NCBI GenBank assembly: GCA_045106985.1
Contig: JBGCFQ010000023.1
Span: forward strand, 1-64,000
Reading direction: 5' to 3'
Length of the DNA: 64,000 bases
Source of the DNA: JAUIET01 sp045106985
Lineage (GTDB): Bacteria; Pseudomonadota; Gammaproteobacteria; Pseudomonadales; JAUIET01
Part shown: positions 1-9,071 of the stretch, piece after piece
Position numbering within the stretch: position 1 is the stretch's first letter
Layout of the letters: each line of letters begins with the position of its first letter
The notes under the pieces: model-generated
Told to the model about the DNA's origin: nothing
The model's input: the letters and a program-made list of their open reading frames with translations, nothing else
The model's database searches: none
Translations under genes and position numbers: made by a program

Positions 1-407
1 CCTTCGGACAGGGCTATGGTTGCGCAGAAAATACCCAAACTCTACCATCATTACGCGAAGCGGCAGTGTCTCGAGGTTTGCAAACGAACTGGGCACAGAA
101 CACGATATTGTAAACGTTAGTATTGCCGAACTTGTTGAAGACAGCATTCCTGATAGCTGGCTTGGAAACAGCACACGCAAATTTTCTTAAACGGATTGCA
201 GGTTCGGAGCAGGCGAACGACCCAACTCAATGGCTCCAAACCGATTTAATCGAAACGCTCTCAGTTTTGTGAGAGCGCATCAAGACCTTGCTGAACGAAT
301 CAAGGTGGTCGCGTCGACACCAATGAGCAACTTGGCTCTATTCATTAGATGCGTGGGTGTGTCAATGGTTTCGACCAAGCGGGGGATAGCGTAATGGCCA
401 AAAGCGA
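1..407. other. Stretch without an intact gene; possible decayed coding sequence
   Basis: No complete gene is visible. On the plus strand, frame 3 reads as protein-like sequence from the window edge to a stop at about 111, and again from 114 to about 272. Frame 2 is open from 2 to a stop at 188-190, and then to 392-394. No single frame is open across the region and no start with a ribosome binding site stands out. This is compatible with the frameshifted 3' end of a gene that begins outside the window, but I do not recognise the product. It could equally be non-coding sequence. Confidence 0.2.
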
Positions 408-1013
408 TTAAAAAGTGTAGCTAAGCCCAATAGAGAGCATCTCAACATCGTCTGCTGCACTATCGATTTCAAATATTTCATATTCAGCCCGAACCGCGAA
501 TGAGCCAAATCTTAGTTGCGCTCCAAGGCCATAGGCTGAATCTGAGCCACTACGGCTTACATTTAAGTCTGCAAGGTCGGTATCAACCTCCCAGTCAATA
601 AACCCTACTTTAGCAAAAACGCCTATCGGCCCCATATTGAGGGTAAGTATGCCAAAGACATCAATTGCATCGATGCTTGATACCCTAAGAAAATCTATTT
701 CTGAGTTGCCGCCAGTTGCAAAATTGTCTAAACCTATGTTGCCTTTAAACGCCCCTAGATCTCGATAAGCCGCCTCTACACCCAAATCGATCAGCGGCAA
801 TAGTCCGACATTGAAACCCAGCATGATTTTGTAAGCATTGTCGCTATCATCGAAAGCGAAGTTATTGGTTTCAATAGTATCCACATCAAGTGAAGCTTGG
901 CCAATGGAACCACCAATGTAGAAGCCAGAATCGCCGCCGGCCAACGCCGATGTACTTATGCCTAAGGTGGCCATAACGGTAGTCAGAATAAACGCGACTT
1001 GATACAACTTCAT
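408..1013 (-). CDS. Outer-membrane beta-barrel protein, OmpA-like porin fold
   Basis: About 201 residues. A signal peptide (MKLYQ start, hydrophobic core, cleavage after a Ser-Ala-Leu-Ala motif) precedes a mature protein beginning with a GFYIGGSIGQ strand. Alternating hydrophobic strands follow, and the chain ends in aromatic Phe (SIGLSYTF), the usual outer-membrane insertion signal. This fits the 8-stranded OmpA-like barrel family. I chose the internal start at 1013 because the signal peptide begins there and an AAAGAG-type ribosome binding site lies just upstream; the longer frame to 1094 adds 27 residues that would hide the signal. It is single and not in an obvious operon. The specific function is unknown. 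Confidence 0.8.
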   Translation of the reverse strand: MKLYQVAFILTTVMATLGISTSALAGGDSGFYIGGSIGQASLDVDTIETNNFAFDDSDNAYKIMLGFNVGLLPLIDLGVEAAYRDLGAFKGNIGLDNFATGGNSEIDFLRVSSIDAIDVFGILTLNMGPIGVFAKVGFIDWEVDTDLADLNVSRSGSDSAYGLGAQLRFGSFAVRAEYEIFEIDSAADDVEMLSIGLSYTF

Positions 1014-1230
1014 TGCTAACTCTTTATGCGGTTTGTGTGCACTTAAGGGTAGCAAAGTCACTGAGAAGCGACCGGTATTGTTTAACATTAGCAATGCACA
1101 TTACTTAGCAAACTAATCGTGGACCGCCAGGCTTTGTCGGAACCTGCGACCCGCATTGCAAAAACTGAATGTGGCTTGTTATGTACTGTAGCAGCAGAAC
1201 AGTGGCCAAGTGCGAATGGCTGTGGATTGA

Positions 1231-2961
1231 TTATCTAGCGTAAAAGAGCCTGGCAAACTGTTCGAATTTCTCTAGGCTGTCTGCGTTAAGTTGCTTGCTG
1301 ACCAAAGCGTCTTGCCATTGTATATTCGCGCCAGCCAGCTGAAGAAAGGTTTCCCTATTTATGCTTACCGCCAGGTCGCTTGGTTTTCTATTGCCGGCTT
1401 GTATATCCAAAACACCTTTGCGAACGGTTAGCGTGTGGTCAGACTCCTTGTCATCGCCGCGAATTTTCAGCGCCACAACCATGTCTACATTGCGGCTGGT
1501 CTCGGGGTTTAGACGAACCGCCAGTGCACGCAGAAGATATTTATTGTCTATAGGACGGAGATGGTCAGGACGTGAGATTCCAACGGGGATCTGCTCTAGC
1601 TTTATTTTCGCTTCAAGAACCATGGCTTCGGTTAACAAATAGTTTCGAGCATTTGCGGTTTGCTGTTGGTAAGCCGCTGCTCTTAGCACGGTTGCCAACA
1701 GGATAGTTGCTGACTTATCTTTCGGTCGTGCCAATTGCAGATGGCGACCCATCTCTGCAGCCCAAGGCAGGTCGTTCGCTTTATAAGCTTGTTCAATAGC
1801 TTCTTTAAGTGCCGCCGCGCCGCCAGCCAATGCCACAAATCGAATCGCCCTTTGTTGTGGCGTAATTTTAATAAGGTCGATTACGTCGCCGGTATACCAG
1901 CCGCCAGACTTCGTGTACAAACCTCTAACAATCCAATCAAGCTTATGATAATACTCGCCAAGGTTCGGGTCCTCTCGCAAATGCGCCGGCATCAATTCTC
2001 TTATTCTTTCCGCTGTTTCAAGGGGGCCAAGGCCATTGCGCAGCAGGCGAATAGTTTGGTCGTTCATGAACTGAATAACATCGCGGAAGTTCAGCACGAA
2101 TTGCTGTACGTTCTCCGCACCGGATACAACATGCAAATGCCCAGGCACGAGATGCTTCGCAGAAAGTTGGCGTACCCACTCAATAGATTCCAGATTTCGC
2201 CAAACTTCGCGTTCCTTCTCGAACCGTGGAGTGGCGATAGCAGGCAGGTGAGGGTAGATTAAATCCCCGGTCAACACTACTTCATCGTCTGGCAGCCACG
2301 CAGTAATCCCATCGAGAATATCACTGGCCATTGCTCTGAGCACAATGTTAACGCCGGCTATATTGAGAGAAAGCTCGGTATCGGTTGTTACTTCTTGGTT
2401 GGGAGGAAGAAATTCGGTTGCACTATTGAATCGCACTATTGGCCCCGTGCCAGCGCCCACAGTTCCTTCATCGCCCACCGGCAGCATCACGCCCATTTGA
2501 TAAAGAGCGCGAATAGGTGTTTTTGGAATAGCTTCCTCAAATCGGTAACTGCGCCAGCTGCTTCCTGCATAGATTGGTATTTCTGTGTTGTTGTCCACAA
2601 ACGCTCGTACTCCGCCCGCATGATCTAAGTGCCCATGGGAGTAAATAATCGCGGCTATTGGTTTTTGGCTGATTTTACGAAAGTCAGCCAGTGCCTGCGC
2701 TGAGGTACTGGTTTGCATGCCTGTATCAAATAAGATTATTCCGTCATCACCAATAATGAAAACAAAGTTAGCAATGTCGTAACCAATGGCAGCGTACACA
2801 CGTTGGCTAACCTTTACTAGTTTGGGTTCAGACAACCGTGCTTGGTGCTGAGCCAATGCTGGATGCACTGAGGGTTTTGCTGGCGTAATATCAGCTTGGG
2901 TGCTTAAGGCCATAACAAGAAGGGCGCTGATAGTAAGTAATTTTAAGTGCATCGGCTTCAA
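1231..2961 (-). CDS. Secreted alkylsulfatase-like metallo-beta-lactamase-fold hydrolase
   Basis: 576 residues with an N-terminal signal peptide. The metallo-beta-lactamase domain carries the metal motif HGHLDH (residues 109-114), a TGD motif (Asp233) and PGHLH (His275). It is followed by a helical alkylsulfatase-type dimerisation region (about 350-450) and an SCP2-like C-terminal domain (about 475-576). This order is that of the SdsA1/BDS1 alkylsulfatases, which desulfate alkyl sulfates such as SDS in the periplasm. It is shorter than usual (about 650), and at the places where SdsA1-type enzymes use Glu as metal ligands I see Asp (217 and 233), as in ordinary metallo-beta-lactamases. The substrate may therefore differ from long-chain alkyl sulfates. 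No neighbour points to a pathway. Confidence 0.82.
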   Translation of the reverse strand: MKPMHLKLLTISALLVMALSTQADITPAKPSVHPALAQHQARLSEPKLVKVSQRVYAAIGYDIANFVFIIGDDGIILFDTGMQTSTSAQALADFRKISQKPIAAIIYSHGHLDHAGGVRAFVDNNTEIPIYAGSSWRSYRFEEAIPKTPIRALYQMGVMLPVGDEGTVGAGTGPIVRFNSATEFLPPNQEVTTDTELSLNIAGVNIVLRAMASDILDGITAWLPDDEVVLTGDLIYPHLPAIATPRFEKEREVWRNLESIEWVRQLSAKHLVPGHLHVVSGAENVQQFVLNFRDVIQFMNDQTIRLLRNGLGPLETAERIRELMPAHLREDPNLGEYYHKLDWIVRGLYTKSGGWYTGDVIDLIKITPQQRAIRFVALAGGAAALKEAIEQAYKANDLPWAAEMGRHLQLARPKDKSATILLATVLRAAAYQQQTANARNYLLTEAMVLEAKIKLEQIPVGISRPDHLRPIDNKYLLRALAVRLNPETSRNVDMVVALKIRGDDKESDHTLTVRKGVLDIQAGNRKPSDLAVSINRETFLQLAGANIQWQDALVSKQLNADSLEKFEQFARLFYAR

Positions 2962-3146
2962 CCTGCGGTGTGCAGGCCCTCATTAGAATGTGCCCAAATA
3001 GGCTTTATTGTTAGCTTTAATCTGTACTGAATATACTAATTACACTGAACAGGTACAAGCTGATTGCCTAAGTGTCATGAGACCTTGTGTGCACATAAAA
3101 AGTGGAGGGCGTTATGTGCAAAGTCTCACCAGCTACATAGAGTTTT

Positions 3147-3884
3147 TTATCCGATATTTAAATGTTCGCGCAGCGCAGCCATCACTACATCGCGATCACT
3201 TCGATCCGTGTAGTGCCTGGATTGATCAATCCACAGTACAACTCCTTGCGCATCAACAAGGATCGAGGTGGGTACCGGCACTGGGCGTGGAGCGCTCATA
3301 GCGCCAATGTTGCGCAGCCCCAGCGCATCGGTTGCGATCAACTCTTTATCAGACAACATTGTCGCTTCAAGGCCGTGCTTGGTTTTTCCTTTGCGCAACT
3401 CTGCTGGTGAGTCTGCGCACACGGTTACCATTTTGAGTGGGGTTTTGAGCTCCGACCGAAGCTCTTGCCAGCGTTTAAGCTCGGCTACGCAGTAGGGTCA
3501 CCAATGCCCGCGGAAGAACTTGATTAAATAGGGATTGCCATCCAGTGATTGGCTATCAAACGGGGAACCGTCTTCGTTAAGTGCTGTAAATGCTGGCAGC
3601 GCACGGCCTATTACTATTTTGGGCGTGTCGGTTTTCTGTTTGCCAGCCGCTGTGACCAACAGCCAGAACAAGCTCATAAAGCTGGCAACGGTGGCAACTA
3701 GACTACCGAGCACTCCCGGTTCGCTATAAAATGCGGTGATCGACAAGCCCAGACCTGTTGTCATAGCCAGAACAAAGCCAGCGATATTATCTGGCACAGC
3801 CTGGCGAAATGCCGTTTTCAACCACAACGACCATGTTGCAAAAACAGTGGCGGCTGAGGCGATAGATAAGAGTAAACCTGTCAT
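3147..3884 (-). CDS. Membrane-anchored redoxin (AhpC/TSA type), putative selenoprotein with UxxC site
   Basis: Read through an in-frame UGA at 3498-3500, the gene encodes about 245 residues. Residues 1-85 hold three hydrophobic segments (about 3-22, 34-52, 58-80). The rest is a thioredoxin-fold redoxin domain. The active-site region reads FFRGHW, then UGA (residue 129), then PYCVAELKRW; relatives commonly have Cys at the UGA position (WCPYC). The frame stays open and homologous on both sides of the UGA, and the downstream part begins with no start codon of its own. I infer selenocysteine insertion giving UxxC. A stem GCC/GGC plus AGC/GCU can form about 13-31 nt after the UGA, but I cannot confirm it as a bacterial SECIS. 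The alternative is a nonsense mutation at exactly the catalytic Cys, which is less likely. A probable role is peroxide or disulfide reduction at the inner membrane. Confidence 0.78.
3498..3500 (-). other. In-frame UGA, likely selenocysteine codon of the redoxin
   Basis: TGA on the minus strand, flanked by codons for Gly-His-Trp and Pro-Tyr-Cys. It falls on the first position of a thioredoxin-like CxxC motif. Translation resumes in the same frame with conserved redoxin sequence. Confidence 0.75.
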
Positions 3885-4183
3885 TAAGGGCTCGTGATTT
3901 TCCAGTTCTAATACAGTGTATATCGAGAGCTAAGCTGTCTGAAAATTTTCTCGTCTTCTAAAAAGGGCTAAATATATACCTTACGATCCAGGCGCGTAAA
4001 AAATGAACCTCATCCCGTCTCGCGTACTGTCCAAAAACCGCATGGCATAACTGTATGCGGCGGCTGAACGCAAGCATGTCGAAATCAGTGCATTGCTGCT
4101 TGAAAAATATTTAGAGCGTGTGTCTTTCATCACGAGCTAAAAACACGCAACTTGGACATACCCGAGCACTTCCAGCATATCGC

Positions 4184-4963
4184 TTAACCCTTCGCATCCT
4201 TATCAGCTTGCGCCGTAAACATCGGCCCCTTCTTCATGTAATGGACCATATCAACCTTTGGCCCGGGCGATCGTCTCGCAAAGAAATTATCAAGCTCTTG
4301 ATCAGTCGGCATGGCAAAGTTAGCCGGCACCATGGCATCCATTTCTTTAGTGGTGGCAGCAGCACGCTTCATTGCCGGCCTTTCATCCAGCAAATTGCGC
4401 CAAGCAATTAGGTGAGGGTAATCCGACTCGTTCAGTTCATGGCGCGTGATGTAGCCCATCCATGGATGCACGGCAATGTCAGCTATTGAATACTCACTGC
4501 CACCAAGAAAGGGCGACGCCTTAAGTCGATCATCAATTAGACTAAGCGCCCGCGCCGCTTGATCACGGTAGCGGCTTGCGGCGTAAGTATTTTCCTCAGT
4601 TGGGTGAAGCTGGAAATGATTAACCTGGCCGAGCATAGGGCCTACTAGTGAGACCTGAAACATCAGCCACTTAAGAACCTCCCAGCGTTCATTACCCGTT
4701 GAAGGCAACAATTCAGATTCATAGGTTTCCGCCAGATAGATCAGAATAGCGCCGGATTCAAATAGCGGTTGCTCTGGCCCCGCGCCATCGTGGTCGACAA
4801 TGACTGGCACTTTAGCAATAGGGTTCAGTCGTAAAAATTCGGGGTCATAGTTCTCACCACTCAATACACCTATTCGGTGGCTGCGATACTCCAGCCCAAG
4901 TTCTTCCAACATGATGGCCACCTTAAGTACATTAGGGCTGCCCATTCCGTAAAAGTCGATCAT
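4184..4963 (-). CDS. Glutathione S-transferase family protein
   Basis: 259 residues. The N-terminal thioredoxin-fold domain starts MIDFYGMGSPNVLKVAIMLE and contains the NPIAKVPVI cis-proline region and the FESGAILIYLAE glutathione-contact motif. An all-helical C-terminal domain follows (about 95-215), including a SIADIAVHPWM N-capping-box segment. This layout is that of YfcG/Ure2-like bacterial GSTs, cytosolic enzymes acting on disulfides or electrophiles. The last 45 residues extend beyond the usual domain end. The gene starts 23 nt after the molybdopterin oxidoreductase stop and is probably the last gene of that operon. Confidence 0.88.
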   Translation of the reverse strand: MIDFYGMGSPNVLKVAIMLEELGLEYRSHRIGVLSGENYDPEFLRLNPIAKVPVIVDHDGAGPEQPLFESGAILIYLAETYESELLPSTGNERWEVLKWLMFQVSLVGPMLGQVNHFQLHPTEENTYAASRYRDQAARALSLIDDRLKASPFLGGSEYSIADIAVHPWMGYITRHELNESDYPHLIAWRNLLDERPAMKRAAATTKEMDAMVPANFAMPTDQELDNFFARRSPGPKVDMVHYMKKGPMFTAQADKDAKG

Positions 4964-4986
4964 GATTTTTCCTGAGTTGTGCTTAT

Positions 4987-7161
4987 CTATGAAACTGAAG
5001 CCAGTTGGTTCGACTTCTTGATATCGACCACTATTCCTGACAGGTGCGACATTCCGGATAACTGCTCCACATTAGCGCGGCCGTCACCGGCTAGAAAATT
5101 GGAGTTAACACCCGGATGCTTTTGCGCGTGCGGCAGGCCATCCGCTTTGGCATGCCCCCAGCATTGGGGAATAGCTACTGTACCCGGCATCATTTCATCC
5201 GTTATACGAACCGGTATGGTGATGCTGCCGAACGCAGAAGTAACATCGACAAATTCCGATTCGCTGATGTCAAACCGTTTCGCGTCTTCCGGGCTTACGT
5301 AGGCGTAGTTGGTTGTTTCCTTTACTAGCCTAGCCGAGTTGGCCGAGGCACTGTTCATTCGTTTTATTTCGCGCTTACCAATTAGCTTCATCTTGCCGAG
5401 GTTTTTTAACTCTTCATCAAACATGGTATCAATCGCTGAATTAAAGCGTTCCACGTAAGGCCCTGGCGCTAGGTCAACTAGCCCGTCTGGAGTGAGAACT
5501 TTATCAGTACCAAGAAAGTTGTCGCCTTCGTTGTCTGGCAAGCGAATGCCGTGCGGATGATCTTTCACCATCTTTTTAAAACCCGGTTGCCCGGCCTTCT
5601 TAAGCATGCCATTGATTAATAGCTCGGGCACTTTTATAAATCCGAAGGGTGTATGGGCCAGCCGTGCTGCTAGTTTTAAAAACCCACTGGCCAACTTATT
5701 TTTAAACAGCGTTACGCCTAACTTGTCAGCCAGTGCGACATAAATCCACCATTCATTGCGCACACCAGGCGGGGGAGTTAGAACCGGCTCTGCAGCGTAT
5801 AGGTAAGGTGTGGCTGTACAACCAACAAAGGACTGCAGAGCGTAGGGCATGCCGCTGCGCTCCATCCACGAAGTTACTGGCAATATGTAATCGGCCAAGT
5901 TTCCTGTTTCATTACGAAACAAATCAATGCTAACCAGCAATTCCAGCTTTTCCAAAGCACCTTCAAGCCGGCCATCGGGGTTACCGCAGGCAAGTAGGGG
6001 GTTAGACGCTTCGACAATCATTGCGCGTACGTTGCCGCTAAGAATGTCATCCGCCACCATGCCTGCAGCTTGTTGGCCACTGACAGTCGGCAAGTCGTCT
6101 TCGCGATGGTATCCCAAGTTCATTTGTGGGTCTTCTTTGGCTTGGGTGGCAAAATCAATAATGCCTTCACCAATAAGGTTGCCACCTTTGCGATCAAAGT
6201 TTCCGGTAATCGCGCTAATGGATTCAAGCAGCCAATAACATAAGGTGCCGCTGCGCCCTTGGTTAACACCGGTGGCCATATTCAATGCCGCCGCTTTGGC
6301 GTTAACATAACCGTCAACTAAATCTCGTAGTTCGTCGGCACTGATGCCCGTTACCTTTGCCTGACGCTCCGGCGTCCAACCGGCAACGGTATTCTTCAAA
6401 TCTTCAAAATTACTCATGTACTTGCTAATGCGATCATGCGCCAGGGCATCGCGCTGAATAATCTCATTACAAAATGCCGCCAAAAAATACACGTCGGTAT
6501 CTGGCCGAATAAAGAGGTGGTCTGTATTGCGAGCGCTTTCTACCCGGCGAGGGTTTATGAACACGACTCGTCCACCGCGTTTGGCGATAGCTCCAAAGCG
6601 TTCCCGCGATCGGGGTAAATGATAGAGTGTGTTGCCTGACACATTCGGGTTAGCGCCCAGCACCATCATAAAGTCTGTGTGGTCAACGTCAGGGTAGGCC
6701 AGGCGCATGGGCGAGCCGTACATATCACCGTTCACACGAAATTTATTCATGGTGTCGCAGGTGCCGGTACCATACATGCGGTTAGACCCAAGCCCCTTAT
6801 ACACTTCGCCGCGAAACATGGGTACCACCAAGTTGGTGCCGCCCGGCGCGCCAACGAAATGGCTCACGGCTTGTGCGCCGTGCGCGTTCTTAATGTCAAT
6901 TATTTTATCGGCAATTTCAGTTAAGGCTTGGTCCCAGCTAATAGACTGCCACTTATCGCCTACCCGTTTTTGCGGCTCAAAAATACGGTCTGGACTGTGT
7001 TGTATGGAATCGTAGCGAGTACCTTTCACGCAAGCATAGCCTTCGGTAACCACGTGTTTACTATCAGGGCGTATATCAACGATTTTATTCTCGTCAACGT
7101 CTACTTCCAGTCCACAAAACGATTCACAGAGTGAGCAAAAGGTGTGTTTGGTTTGGGGCAT
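4987..7161 (-). CDS. Molybdopterin-dependent oxidoreductase, formate dehydrogenase-like single subunit
   Basis: 724 residues. An N-terminal [4Fe-4S] motif C-x2-C-x3-C-x27-C (Cys9, 12, 16, 44) is followed by the molybdopterin domains and a C-terminal molydopterin-dinucleotide-binding domain (about 590-710, with the AIPQCWGHAK segment). Cys135 in the YGTGTCDTMNK stretch is the likely Mo ligand, so this is not the selenocysteine form of formate dehydrogenase. There is no signal peptide and no adjacent Fe-S or cytochrome subunit, suggesting a cytoplasmic enzyme that passes electrons to an unlinked partner. It starts 14 nt after the PF10118 gene. Assignment to the DMSO-reductase family is firm; the substrate is unknown. 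Confidence 0.88.
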   Translation of the reverse strand: MPQTKHTFCSLCESFCGLEVDVDENKIVDIRPDSKHVVTEGYACVKGTRYDSIQHSPDRIFEPQKRVGDKWQSISWDQALTEIADKIIDIKNAHGAQAVSHFVGAPGGTNLVVPMFRGEVYKGLGSNRMYGTGTCDTMNKFRVNGDMYGSPMRLAYPDVDHTDFMMVLGANPNVSGNTLYHLPRSRERFGAIAKRGGRVVFINPRRVESARNTDHLFIRPDTDVYFLAAFCNEIIQRDALAHDRISKYMSNFEDLKNTVAGWTPERQAKVTGISADELRDLVDGYVNAKAAALNMATGVNQGRSGTLCYWLLESISAITGNFDRKGGNLIGEGIIDFATQAKEDPQMNLGYHREDDLPTVSGQQAAGMVADDILSGNVRAMIVEASNPLLACGNPDGRLEGALEKLELLVSIDLFRNETGNLADYILPVTSWMERSGMPYALQSFVGCTATPYLYAAEPVLTPPPGVRNEWWIYVALADKLGVTLFKNKLASGFLKLAARLAHTPFGFIKVPELLINGMLKKAGQPGFKKMVKDHPHGIRLPDNEGDNFLGTDKVLTPDGLVDLAPGPYVERFNSAIDTMFDEELKNLGKMKLIGKREIKRMNSASANSARLVKETTNYAYVSPEDAKRFDISESEFVDVTSAFGSITIPVRITDEMMPGTVAIPQCWGHAKADGLPHAQKHPGVNSNFLAGDGRANVEQLSGMSHLSGIVVDIKKSNQLASVS

Positions 7162-7175
7162 GTTACAGTTTCCTT

Positions 7176-8018
7176 TTACAGAGCGGGTGCAGTTAGTAGT
7201 TCATCAGACGCCAAACGCTTGGCAATTGCTTCCGGCACTTTTAGGCGCGACGGATTGTAAAAAGGTGACAGCGTACGACAAAGCTTAAACAATCCGAAGC
7301 TGCTAAGCCTCACTCGATAACGGGTCTCGCGCCACCAGGAACGCGCGCCAGACCGTATCGCACCTTGCTGCCTATCTTGTTTGATCAGGAACTTACTGGT
7401 TCGTTTGCCGTATCCTTCCAAATGCCTTATAGCAAAAATAAGCCCATACAAGCGATAGAAGTATCCGCCATAGAGGCGCTTATATACGTCGTAGCACACG
7501 CGGCGATGTTCGTATTCTTCTGCCAAATGCCATTCCCAGAGCGAACGCACAGCCTCGTCGGCATCCTTTAACCAGTGGCCAGCATGATTAAACATAAATT
7601 CTGCTTGAATAAGGCCCAGGCTTTCGAAGCCCTCACAGTAAGCGACGTTAAACTTCAACGAGCGTTCGCTAAGAAAAGACCGGTAGTCGTCGGCCAATAC
7701 GCGCTCATGATCTTTCAATCCGTCATAACCATTGGCGTACAAGGTTTCGTTATAGCGCCGATGAAGTTTGTAGTGATTCGCTTCCTGGCGAATGAACAGA
7801 TCGATGTCGTCTCGTAATTTCTTGTCGCGGTCTTCTTGCAGCTCTTCTCTCAACTCTTCTTTAGCCAGGCGTAGCACTTTGATCAGATAGGGCTCTAGGT
7901 GGGGTAATACGGTAGACGCGGCATTGTTGATTTGGCTGAACTCAGGTTCACTGGGGTTCCAATGCGGTAGCGATTGCTCAAACTCAATCGCGGGGTTTCT
8001 AACGGTCAATTCACTCAT
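7176..8018 (-). CDS. PF10118-type predicted metal-dependent hydrolase
   Basis: 280 residues, mostly helical. It carries the conserved acidic/histidine clusters of the PF10118 family: FIRQEANHYKLHRRY (about 71-85), FMFNHAGHW and WHLAEEYEHRRVCYDVY (about 165-182). These resemble a diiron or ferritin-like arrangement (E..H pairs). Activity in this family is not established. The start ATG overlaps the stop of the SDR gene upstream (8015-8018), and the molybdopterin enzyme follows after 14 nt, so the three are almost certainly co-transcribed. Confidence 0.75.
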   Translation of the reverse strand: MSELTVRNPAIEFEQSLPHWNPSEPEFSQINNAASTVLPHLEPYLIKVLRLAKEELREELQEDRDKKLRDDIDLFIRQEANHYKLHRRYNETLYANGYDGLKDHERVLADDYRSFLSERSLKFNVAYCEGFESLGLIQAEFMFNHAGHWLKDADEAVRSLWEWHLAEEYEHRRVCYDVYKRLYGGYFYRLYGLIFAIRHLEGYGKRTSKFLIKQDRQQGAIRSGARSWWRETRYRVRLSSFGLFKLCRTLSPFYNPSRLKVPEAIAKRLASDELLTAPAL

Positions 8019-8878
8019 TCGTTTTCGAATAATCCCATGAGCTCAGCCATACCAAGCGGATTGCTTTCCTCAGTAATACTTTGATGTCTTTTATCGAGCA
8101 GTGGCTTGAACTGTGGCTGCGGTAGTAACCAAAACTTGTCGGCTTCTATGCCCTGAAAAGCCAATTGGGCAAAGTGGTCCGGTGTTAGCCCAGCCGCGAC
8201 ACTGCCTGCAATTTGATCGTGGCTTTGGCGTTCTGCTTCGCTTGCCAACACATTGTGTTCTTCCTCTGGGCGCAGGCGATCCGATTCCCATATACCTGTT
8301 ATTACTTCCCCTGGGCAGAGTACTGAGGCAGTGATGGGAGCATCCTCTAGCTGCAGTTCCTGATACAGCGTTTCAGACAACGCGGTAACCATATGCTTGG
8401 TGCCCTGATACGGTGCCATGTATGCGCCACCGCCTAATAGCCCGCCAATAGAGGATGTGTTAATTACCCGGCCAGCTTGCCCTTGGGCGAGCATGCGCGG
8501 CACAAAACTCCTGATGCCGTGAATCACGCCCATTACATTCACGTCTATTATCCACTGCCAGTCTCGCGTGCTGCGCTCCCAGCTCTTACCGTCAACCAGT
8601 ACTCCGGCATTGTTGAACAGCAGGCTCACGTGACCGTATTCATCAAACACTTTTTCGGCCAGCTTTTCTACGTCATCGGCCACACGTACATCCAATACCT
8701 GTGGGTGTATATTTGCACCGTGGTTTGCAGCGCTCTTGGTAAGTTCAGCCAGACCTTCAGTGCTTATATCACAAGCAATCACCTGCATACCTTGCGCCGC
8801 ACAATAGCGCGCAAGCCCGGCACCAATGCCGCTACCTGCACCGGTTACCACCGCAATCTTATTTTGCCAATTACTCAT
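8015..8878 (-). CDS. Short-chain dehydrogenase/reductase
   Basis: 287 residues, classical SDR. The cofactor motif TGAGSGIG lies near the N terminus (about 12-19), NNAG at about 90, the catalytic Ser in the TSSIGG stretch and the active site in YQGTK. CDIS after the second strand suggests NAD preference. The C-terminal tail (about 240-287) is longer than in minimal SDRs. It is first in a probable four-gene operon with PF10118, molybdopterin oxidoreductase and GST, so it probably oxidises or reduces an intermediate handled by them. The substrate cannot be read from the sequence. Confidence 0.88.
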   Translation of the reverse strand: MSNWQNKIAVVTGAGSGIGAGLARYCAAQGMQVIACDISTEGLAELTKSAANHGANIHPQVLDVRVADDVEKLAEKVFDEYGHVSLLFNNAGVLVDGKSWERSTRDWQWIIDVNVMGVIHGIRSFVPRMLAQGQAGRVINTSSIGGLLGGGAYMAPYQGTKHMVTALSETLYQELQLEDAPITASVLCPGEVITGIWESDRLRPEEEHNVLASEAERQSHDQIAGSVAAGLTPDHFAQLAFQGIEADKFWLLPQPQFKPLLDKRHQSITEESNPLGMAELMGLFENE

Positions 8879-9071
8879 AGATACCCTAACTGCTTTAATT
8901 CGTAGATTCAGCGTGAAGTCACTTATTGCTCATAAAGAGCGATAGCGCAAGCGGCAAGCTTCGATTGATAGTACACAGTTACAGCGGCCAAGCCCATTTA
9001 CCTGACAAGCCGTTAATAGTGGTCAGAGTTTCACATGCGAAAGCTCATTATGCTTAACAAACGGTCTTGCT

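Noticed and set aside
4987..7161. Molybdopterin oxidoreductase as a selenocysteine formate dehydrogenase
   Set aside because: The frame has no internal UGA, and the likely Mo ligand is Cys135.
9003..9005. In-frame TGA upstream of the enoyl-CoA hydratase remnant as a third selenocysteine codon
   Set aside because: The sequence upstream of the TGA is not family-like, the family has no catalytic Cys there, and there is no start codon. Gene decay explains it better.
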